Below, in pieces: positions 4,660-9,636 of a DNA stretch of 9,636 bases. Every line of letters begins with the position of its first letter. The first letter of the stretch is position 1. The stretch covers positions 1 to 9,636 of the forward strand of contig JAEDNR010000075.1 of assembly GCA_016302405.1 (NCBI GenBank), written 5' to 3'. The stretch is from Oscillospiraceae bacterium (GTDB lineage Bacteria; Bacillota; Clostridia; Oscillospirales; Oscillospiraceae). The notes below the pieces were generated by a model, which saw only the letters and a list, made by a program, of their open reading frames with translations, did no database searches and was not told the DNA's origin. The position numbers and the translations under genes are program-made.

Positions 4660-6369
4660 ATGAAGAAAGATCAAAGCAGGAGACTGGATCGGAAAAAGTT
4701 CTTCAGCGACCCCGTTCTGGTTTGCACCGTTGCGTTCCTGATGATCGCAATGTTACTGTTTGTGTTGTATCCCTTGGTTTACCTTCTCATCGACGGCGTA
4801 CTGGATGAGCAGACCGGCAGATTCACCACCGCTACCTTTCAGCGGGTGCTGAATATGACCGGCTTCCGGAAAGCATTCTGGAATACCCTCCGGGCCGGTA
4901 TTATTACCGGTGTTCTTTCCACCGTTGTGGGCCTCCTGTTCGCCTATGTGGATGTGTATGTCCATGTCAGATCCAAGTTTGTGGAAAAGCTTTTCAATCT
5001 GGTTTCCGTGCTGCCGGTGGTGTCCCCTCCCTTTGTGCTGTCGCTGAGCATGATCCTGCTGTTCGGCAAGCAGGGTATGGTGACAAAGTACCTGCTGGGC
5101 ATGAAGGATGCCAATATCTACGGCCTGTGGGGCCTGGTCATCGTCCAGACCATGACCTTCTTCCCCGTGTGCTATCTGATGCTCAAAGGCTTGCTGAAAA
5201 ACATCGACCCCTCTTTGGAGGAAGCTGCCCGGGACATGGGCGCTTCCCGGATGAAGGTATTCACCACCGTCACCCTGCCCCTGCTGCTGCCGGGCCTGGG
5301 CAACGCCTTCCTGGTGACCTTCATCGAGTCCGCTGCTGACTTTGCCAATGCCATGCTGATCGGCGGCAACTACGACACCCTGGCAACCACCATTTATCTG
5401 CAGATCACCGGCGCTTACGATAAGCAGGGCGCTGCAGCCATGTCCGTGGTGCTGCTGTCGGTCACCATCATCATGTTTATCATTCAGAAATACTATCTGG
5501 AATCCAAGACCGCCGCGACCCTCACCGGCAAGGCGACCCGGGCGAGAATGCCCATCACCGATAAAAGCGTCACCATTCCCCTGACCACCATCTGCTCCCT
5601 GATTTCCGTGTTTGTCATGGTCATGTATATCATGGTATTCTTCGGCGGCTTCTTCAAGCTGTGGGGACGGGATTACTCACTGAGCATGCGGCATTTCAAT
5701 AACTTCATGCTGCAGAACGGCCTGCGGAACTTTAAAGACTCCGCGCTGCTTTCCGCCATCGCGGCGCCCGCGACGGCGATTATGTCCATGCTGATTGCCT
5801 ATCTTGTGGTCAAGAAGCAGTTTAAGGGCAAGGGTATGCTGGAACTGCTGTCCATGCTGGCAATGGCCGTCCCCGGTACCGTTCTCGGTATCGGCTACAT
5901 CCGGGGCTTCTCCAACGGCATGTTCCGAACCGGATTCCTGGAGGGGTTGTACGGCACTTCCGCCATTCTGGTCATTGCCTTTGTGGTCCGCTCTCTGCCT
6001 ACCGGTACCCGAAGCGGTATTTCCGCCCTGCGGCAGATCGACAAGAGCATCGAGGAATCTGCCATTGATCTGGGCGCGGGCAGCGCGAAGGTGTTCTTCA
6101 CGGTTACGCTGCCCCTCATCAAGGACTCCTTCTTCTCCGGACTTGTCACCGCGTTTGTCCGTTCCATCACCGCGATTTCCGCCGTTATCCTGCTGGTCAC
6201 CCCCAGATGGAAGCTTGTTACCGTTCAGATCAACAGTATGGCCGAAAAGGGCGAATGGGGCACCGCCTGCGTGTACGCGTCGTTCCTGATCATTTTCGTC
6301 TACGCCATCATCGCACTGATGAATCTGTTTATCAAGCACTTCGGCACCAGTAAATACATGGAGGGTTGA
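4660..6369 (+). CDS. ABC transporter permease with two fused membrane domains
   Basis: A 569-residue inner-membrane protein made of two BPD_transp_1 permease modules. Module one has membrane segments from about 18-45 to 275 and an EAA loop EEAARDMGASRMKVFTTVTL at 187-206. Module two follows a polar linker (about 281-303) and has its own EAA loop EESAIDLGAGSAKVFFTVTL at 465-484. These two loops dock on the ATPase dimer, so one chain supplies the whole channel, as in AfuB/FbpB and the fused phosphonate-type permeases. The start ATG at 4660 follows AAAGGAG (4643-4649) at 10 nt. The reading frame is open back to 4558, but that extension lacks a ribosome site and would put an atypical soluble stretch in front. 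It follows the binding protein by 166 nt and its stop lies 5 nt before the ATPase start. Role as permease is certain; solute is inferred from the binding protein. Confidence 0.94.
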   Translation: MKKDQSRRLDRKKFFSDPVLVCTVAFLMIAMLLFVLYPLVYLLIDGVLDEQTGRFTTATFQRVLNMTGFRKAFWNTLRAGIITGVLSTVVGLLFAYVDVYVHVRSKFVEKLFNLVSVLPVVSPPFVLSLSMILLFGKQGMVTKYLLGMKDANIYGLWGLVIVQTMTFFPVCYLMLKGLLKNIDPSLEEAARDMGASRMKVFTTVTLPLLLPGLGNAFLVTFIESAADFANAMLIGGNYDTLATTIYLQITGAYDKQGAAAMSVVLLSVTIIMFIIQKYYLESKTAATLTGKATRARMPITDKSVTIPLTTICSLISVFVMVMYIMVFFGGFFKLWGRDYSLSMRHFNNFMLQNGLRNFKDSALLSAIAAPATAIMSMLIAYLVVKKQFKGKGMLELLSMLAMAVPGTVLGIGYIRGFSNGMFRTGFLEGLYGTSAILVIAFVVRSLPTGTRSGISALRQIDKSIEESAIDLGAGSAKVFFTVTLPLIKDSFFSGLVTAFVRSITAISAVILLVTPRWKLVTVQINSMAEKGEWGTACVYASFLIIFVYAIIALMNLFIKHFGTSKYMEG

Positions 6370-6374
6370 TTACC

Positions 6375-7454
6375 ATGTCAAAAGAGAAAAAGGGCATTAA
6401 ACTGGACGGTATTTCCAAAATTTACATTGACCCCAAGACCAAGAAGGATTTCTACGCGGTCAATAAGGTGAGCCTTGACATCGAGCCGGGCAGCTTCGTC
6501 ACATTGCTGGGCCCCTCCGGCTGCGGCAAGACCACAACGCTTCGTATGATCGCCGGCTTTGAAAGCCCCGACGAGGGCGGTATCTGGCTGGGCGGCGAGA
6601 AGATCGATGAGCTGACCCCCGACAAGCGGGATACCGCCATGGTGTTCCAGAGCTACGCGCTGCTTCCCCACTACAATATTTTTGACAATGTGGCCTATGG
6701 CCTGAAGCTGCGTAAGCTTCCCAAGGATGTCATCAAGCAGAAGGTAACGGACATCCTGGAGCTGGTGGGCCTGACCGGCATGGAAGCCCGTATGACGAAC
6801 CAGCTTTCCGGCGGCCAGCAGCAGCGTGTCGCCCTGGCAAGAGCCCTGGTTGTGGAGCCCGGTGTGCTGCTGTTTGACGAGCCGCTTTCCAACCTGGATG
6901 CCAAGCTCCGGGTCTCCATGCGGACGGAGATCCGCCGCATCCAGCAGAAGGCCGGCATTACTGCCGTCTATGTTACCCATGACCAGTCCGAGGCCATGTC
7001 CATCTCCGACAAGATCATCATTATGAACGCCGGCAAGATTGCCCAGATGGGTACCCCCCACGAGATCTACTACCATCCCGTCAGTGAGTTCGTTGCCGAC
7101 TTTATCGGCGATGCCAACTTCCTGAAGGGCAAGATGCTGCGCCATGAGGGTGAAGTGGATGTGGTAGAGATCTGCGGCAGGGAAGTCCGGGTAGACGGCA
7201 CCGGTGACCGTGTGGCTGTGGGCGCGGAGACCACCGTGGTTCTGCGGCCCGAGTCCACCGTACTGTGTGACGAAGGCATCCTGCCCTGTGAGGTCATTGT
7301 GTCCACCTTCATGGGCGCATACCAGCTCTATCACGTTATGGTGGGTGACACCAAGCTCATTATCCACGAGTATAACCCCAAGGGTAAGAAGATCTACAAT
7401 ATTGGCGACAAGGCCGGTATCTTCTTCGAGCCCAATAACGCCCACGCCCTGTAA
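6375..7454 (+). CDS. ABC transporter ATP-binding protein (PotA/FbpC/AfuC type)
   Basis: A 359-residue ATPase that powers import as a homodimer on the cytosolic face. Nucleotide-binding motifs are intact: Walker A GPSGCGKTT at 46-54, Q-loop Gln92, signature LSGGQQQ at 144-150, Walker B VLLFDEP at 164-170 with Glu169, D-loop SNLD at 172-175, and switch His202 in VTHDQSEA. The C-terminal part, roughly 250-355, is a TOBE-like beta domain typical of importers for iron, polyamines, phosphonates and sugar phosphates. The ATG at 6375 lies 10 nt after GGAGG (6360-6364), within the permease's last codons. A TTG at 6366 would overlap the permease stop and is too close to that site. A binding protein and a fused permease in the same operon complete one transporter. 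Confidence 0.95.
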   Translation: MSKEKKGIKLDGISKIYIDPKTKKDFYAVNKVSLDIEPGSFVTLLGPSGCGKTTTLRMIAGFESPDEGGIWLGGEKIDELTPDKRDTAMVFQSYALLPHYNIFDNVAYGLKLRKLPKDVIKQKVTDILELVGLTGMEARMTNQLSGGQQQRVALARALVVEPGVLLFDEPLSNLDAKLRVSMRTEIRRIQQKAGITAVYVTHDQSEAMSISDKIIIMNAGKIAQMGTPHEIYYHPVSEFVADFIGDANFLKGKMLRHEGEVDVVEICGREVRVDGTGDRVAVGAETTVVLRPESTVLCDEGILPCEVIVSTFMGAYQLYHVMVGDTKLIIHEYNPKGKKIYNIGDKAGIFFEPNNAHAL

Positions 7455-7459
7455 GCGCT

Positions 7460-8200
7460 ATGGAGTATACCGCCTGCATCAACGGGATGGATGTGACCGC
7501 CCGGTATACGGATGAAAGTGTCAGCACAATCTTCCTGCCCCTGCTGCGGCATCTGACCGAGCTGCAAAAGGAGCGGGGCCGCCGGATTCTCGTGCTGCTG
7601 GCAGCGCCCCCCGCGGCGGGGAAAAGCACAATTGTGAGCTTTCTGGAGTATCTTTCCCGTACAGAAGATGGGATTACGCCCATCCAGTCCATTGGCATGG
7701 ACGGATTCCACCACTACCAGGATTATCTTGGGGAGCACACCGTGGTGAAAAACGGGGAAGAGATCCCCATGGCCCGGGTGAAGGGGTCTCCCATCAGCTT
7801 CGACCTGGAACTGATGACCCAGCGGATCCGCCAGGTGTCTTCCGGCGAAAGCTGCGGCTGGCCGGAGTATAACCGCAGGCTCCATAACCCCCGGGACAAT
7901 GCCATTTCCATTACGGGAAGTATTATCCTCCTGGAGGGCAATTACCTGCTGCTGGACCGGCCCGGCTGGTCGGAGCTTCGGCAGTACGCGGATTATACCA
8001 TCCGCATTTCCGCGGACAAAAACGATGTCCGGGAGCGGCTGGTGCAGCGCAAGGCGGGCTCCACCGGATGGCCCAGGGAGCAGGCGGAGGCGTTCGTGGA
8101 CTTCAGCGACATGGACAATGTGGATGAAGTGACGGAGCATTCCGTTCCCGGCGACCTGAACCTGCGCATGCTCAGCGACGGCAGCTATGTGAAAGAATAG
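7460..8200 (+). CDS. Phosphoribulokinase/uridine-kinase-like P-loop kinase, kinase 2
   Basis: A 246-residue protein with a Walker A motif APPAAGKST at 49-57 in which the first Gly of the consensus is Ala. MDGFHHY at 80-86 carries the likely catalytic Asp81. RVKGSPISFD (106-115) is a substrate-loop motif, WPEYNRRLHNP (134-144) a lid-like segment, and ILLEGNYLLLD (156-166) a Walker-B-like strand. This order matches the YggC/uridine-kinase/phosphoribulokinase/pantothenate-kinase superfamily, which phosphorylates hydroxyl groups of sugars and nucleosides. The start is 5 nt after the ATPase stop with no Shine-Dalgarno sequence, so translation is probably coupled to the transporter. A kinase as the last gene of an importer operon usually acts on the imported solute. 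If that solute is a ketose phosphate, the product would be a bisphosphate fit for the aldolases nearby; this is inference. Substrate unknown. Confidence 0.85.
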   Translation: MEYTACINGMDVTARYTDESVSTIFLPLLRHLTELQKERGRRILVLLAAPPAAGKSTIVSFLEYLSRTEDGITPIQSIGMDGFHHYQDYLGEHTVVKNGEEIPMARVKGSPISFDLELMTQRIRQVSSGESCGWPEYNRRLHNPRDNAISITGSIILLEGNYLLLDRPGWSELRQYADYTIRISADKNDVRERLVQRKAGSTGWPREQAEAFVDFSDMDNVDEVTEHSVPGDLNLRMLSDGSYVKE

Positions 8201-8236
8201 AAAACCGGACGGACTATCCGCTTTCTTCAGCAAACA

Positions 8237-8255
8237 GATAAATTGGGAATTTGTC
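8237..8255. repeat. Short hairpin repeat, family 2, copy 2
   Basis: GATAAATT and AATTTGTC around GGG, 36 nt after the kinase 2 stop. It differs from 1722-1740 only in the loop (GGG for GAG). There is no U-tract. Confidence 0.6.
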
Positions 8256-8284
8256 GGAGAACTCGGTATCGATTCTCTTCGTAG

Positions 8285-8303
8285 GGGACGGGTCTCCCGT
8301 CCC
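8285..8303. repeat. Perfect 8 bp GC-rich hairpin
   Basis: GGGACGGG and CCCGTCCC flank TCT, followed by TTT. It is the first strong structure after the transporter operon and could weaken transcription, though the T-run is very short. GGGGACGGGT...CCCGTCCC hairpins of this style are familiar as dispersed repeats in gut Firmicutes. Confidence 0.5.
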
Positions 8304-8353
8304 TTTGCATAGCAGCCTATTTACCGTTTCGCCCAACCCTTTTGGGAGATTTT

Positions 8354-8426
8354 CCCGCTTGCTGCGGGAGGCGAAACGCCTCACCTACTCCCTGACAAAT
8401 TTGAAATTTGTAGAGGGAAGTCAGGG
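8354..8426. repeat. Cluster of three palindromes
   Basis: CCCGC-TTGCT-GCGGG (8354-8368), GAGGCG-AAA-CGCCTC (8368-8382) and CCCTGAC (8390-8396) facing GTCAGGG (8420-8426). Nested inside the last is the perfect palindrome ACAAATTTGAAATTTGT (8395-8411), which resembles the family 2 hairpins at 1722-1740 and 8237-8255. No credible coding region covers it. Confidence 0.55.
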
Positions 8427-8440
8427 CATCGAACAACATT

Positions 8441-8480
8441 GTCATTCCGAACCAGTCCGCTTTCCTGGTGTGGGAATCTC
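8441..8480 (-). repeat. Dispersed hairpin repeat, family 1, copy C (inverted)
   Basis: It begins GTCATTCCGA and ends GTGGGAATCTC, the reverse complement of the pattern at 11-53. ATTCC (8444-8448) pairs with GGAAT (8473-8477), and ACCAG (8451-8455) with CTGGT (8465-8469). With the copy at 8570-8611 it bounds about 90 bp that contain GTACC (8525-8529) facing GGTAC (8557-8561). Confidence 0.65.
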
Positions 8481-8569
8481 TATCGAATTCCGGGCAGCCC
8501 ATCGTCATACAGTCTGTTCTTTTTGTACCGTTTCCCGGAATTTATCCACGAGAAGTGGTACGTCTATCC

Positions 8570-8611
8570 GGGGGATTGCCACGCCAGTGTGCACTACTTT
8601 ATCGCAATGAC
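8570..8611 (+). repeat. Dispersed hairpin repeat, family 1, copy B
   Basis: It begins GGGGGATTGCCAC and ends CGCAATGAC. The outer stem is ATTGC/GCAAT here, where copies A and C have ATTCC/GGAAT, so both sides changed together. The pair 8441-8480 and 8570-8611 may be the ends of one non-autonomous element of about 170 bp. A further CGGAATGAC end lies at 8626-8634. Confidence 0.65.
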
Positions 8612-8705
8612 CGGGAATTCGGATTCGGAATGACACGTTCTGACGGACCGCCAAATTCCACTTTTCCTATCTGCTGTTTTCAGCCGCCAATTGAAAAACC
8701 GAAAG

Positions 8706-8743
8706 AAGCAGGCGTTTTCCCAGAGGGAAAGCGCCTGCTTTTT
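8706..8743 (+). terminator. Rho-independent terminator
   Basis: AAGCAGGCG (8706-8714) pairs with CGCCTGCTT (8732-8740), extended through a T-G pair by TTTCCC (8716-8721) with GGGAAA (8725-8730) around AGA. A run of five T follows. It probably ends transcripts that pass through the repeat region from the transporter operon, and it insulates the DUF554 gene. Confidence 0.85.
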
Positions 8744-8772
8744 GGAAGACACCCTGTTTTTCTCGCCGGGAA

Positions 8773-8801
8773 TTGACAATTCGGTTCCTTTGCGCTACCA
8801 T
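8773..8801 (+). promoter_or_regulatory. Promoter of the DUF554 gene
   Basis: A perfect TTGACA (8773-8778) is followed after 17 bp by TACCAT (8796-8801), which matches the -10 consensus at four of six positions. It lies directly after the terminator and 45 nt before the start codon. Confidence 0.55.
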
Positions 8802-8846
8802 TGACCCAAAATAAATGTCGGTTCGGCAGGATGGGAGAAAGAAAGC

Positions 8847-9566
8847 ATGTACGGATTGGGTACGGTGATCAATACCGCCGCTATTGTGGCAGGCGGACTG
8901 GGCGGCGCTGTGTTCGGCAGGTTCCTCCGGGAAAATGTCCAGGACACTCTGACCAAGGTCTGCGGCGTGAGCACCTTGTTTATTGCCGTCACCGGAGCGC
9001 TGGAGCAGATGCTGAAGGTAGAAGACGGCCGGATTATCAGCGGCGGCGGGATGCTGGTGATCGGCTGCCTGACCATCGGCGCGGTGATCGGGGAAATGCT
9101 GAATCTGGAGGGCGCTTTCGAACGCTTTGGGGAATGGCTGAAGCGGAAAACCGGAAACGCAAAGGATAAGGGCTTTGTGGATGCCTTTGTCACTGCCTCC
9201 CTGACGGTGTGCATTGGGGCCATGGCTATTGTAGGCTCCATTGAGGACGGCATCACCGGGGATTATTCCATCCTGGCCACCAAGGCCGTGCTGGATTTTA
9301 TCATTATTATGGTCATGAGCTGCTCTTTGGGCCGGGGCGCGGTTTTCTCGGCGATTCCCGTGGCAGTGTTCCAGGGAAGCATCACAGCCCTGGCAGGGCT
9401 GGTGCGCCCGCTTATGACCGAGGCGGCGCTGGGGAATCTGTCCATGGTAGGAAATGTGCTGATTTTCTGCGTGGGTATCAACCTGGTCTGGGGGAAAAAG
9501 GTTCGGGTCGCCAACCTGCTCCCGGCAGTCATCCTTGCCGCCGCAGCAGCCTTCCTGCCTTTCTGA
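8847..9566 (+). CDS. DUF554 family integral membrane protein
   Basis: A 239-residue hydrophobic protein of the DUF554 family (YqgA in E. coli, YdfK in Bacillus), whose function is not established. About six to seven membrane segments are visible, near 5-24, 38-55, 65-84, 113-130, 145-160, 165-186 and 201-235. Family-like motifs are VINTAAIVAGGLGG at 7-20, FVTASLTVCIGAMAIVGSIE at 114-133 and VGNVLIFCVGINL at 201-213. A charged cytosolic loop lies at about 96-109. Start ATG 8847 follows GGGAGAAAG (8833-8841). It has its own promoter and a terminator in front, so it is probably unrelated to the carbohydrate genes. Family is confident, function is not. Confidence 0.9.
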   Translation: MYGLGTVINTAAIVAGGLGGAVFGRFLRENVQDTLTKVCGVSTLFIAVTGALEQMLKVEDGRIISGGGMLVIGCLTIGAVIGEMLNLEGAFERFGEWLKRKTGNAKDKGFVDAFVTASLTVCIGAMAIVGSIEDGITGDYSILATKAVLDFIIIMVMSCSLGRGAVFSAIPVAVFQGSITALAGLVRPLMTEAALGNLSMVGNVLIFCVGINLVWGKKVRVANLLPAVILAAAAAFLPF

Positions 9567-9581
9567 GGCGAAGCGCTTAAC

Positions 9582-9605
9582 CTTTACTGTGAAATCACAG
9601 TAAAG
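9582..9605. terminator. Hairpin after the DUF554 gene (possible terminator)
   Basis: CTTTACTGTG (9582-9591) pairs perfectly with CACAGTAAAG (9596-9605) around AAAT, 16 nt after the stop codon. No U-tract follows on either strand, so termination efficiency is uncertain; message stabilisation or a protein site is also possible. Confidence 0.45.
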
Positions 9606-9636
9606 TGCAAAAAGAGCGCAAAAACACTCCCCCTAA

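Noticed and set aside
3333..7454. Ferric iron uptake system
   Set aside because: The family group includes iron importers, but the Tyr-Tyr metal ligand pair is not visible and the neighbours are carbohydrate enzymes. It is not fully excluded.
8251..8610. Possible 119-residue gene and smaller frames in the repeat-rich gap
   Set aside because: The frames are built almost wholly from palindromic repeats, without ribosome sites.
1..9636. CRISPR array, tRNA or rRNA genes, transposase or phage genes
   Set aside because: No regularly spaced direct repeats, cloverleaf sequence, rRNA signature or recombinase motifs were seen; the repeats present are short inverted elements.

Overview
The window reads as chromosome of a fairly GC-rich anaerobic gut Firmicute, most likely Oscillospirales (Ruminococcaceae/Oscillospiraceae). 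This rests on strong AGGAG-type ribosome binding sites, sigma-A style promoters, a lipoprotein with an Ala/Pro/Thr/Glu linker, and dispersed hairpin repeats in the gaps of a style I associate with that group. The taxonomy is an inference from style. All recognised genes lie on the + strand.

Layout. (1) 1-224: the tail of a dispersed hairpin repeat (11-53), then a promoter (160-188). (2) 225-1693: a two-gene unit of a class II ketose-bisphosphate-type aldolase and an overlapping P-loop small-molecule kinase. (3) 1694-2134: a non-coding gap with a small hairpin repeat (1722-1740), a ~200 bp inverted-repeat element (1781-1983) and two palindromes. (4) 2135-2977: a second, divergent class II aldolase resembling YdjI, closed by a strong intrinsic terminator (3008-3056). 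(5) 3251-8200: a promoter followed by a substrate-binding lipoprotein, a two-in-one ABC permease, an ABC ATPase and a phosphoribulokinase/uridine-kinase-like kinase; two hairpins sit between the binding protein and the permease. (6) 8201-8846: 646 bp without a gene, packed with hairpins and dispersed repeats, then a terminator and a promoter. (7) 8847-9566: a DUF554 membrane protein, apparently unrelated to the rest.

How the genes may work together. The binding protein belongs to the FbpA/AfuA/phosphonate-like group but lacks an obvious Tyr-Tyr iron motif, and it carries a His-Asp pair followed by a Glu, reminiscent of the hexose-phosphate binder AfuA. With two kinases of different families and two class II aldolases beside it, the simplest reading is a carbohydrate route: import of a sugar, polyol or sugar phosphate, phosphorylation, then aldol cleavage to dihydroxyacetone phosphate plus an aldehyde. 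The substrate cannot be read from the sequence. The promoters of the first aldolase operon and of the transporter operon share an unusual TTGCA-T6-GT-AAAA-CG layout, which suggests co-regulation.

The non-coding DNA is also notable. It holds at least three families of short hairpin repeats, two of which show paired (compensatory) base changes between copies.
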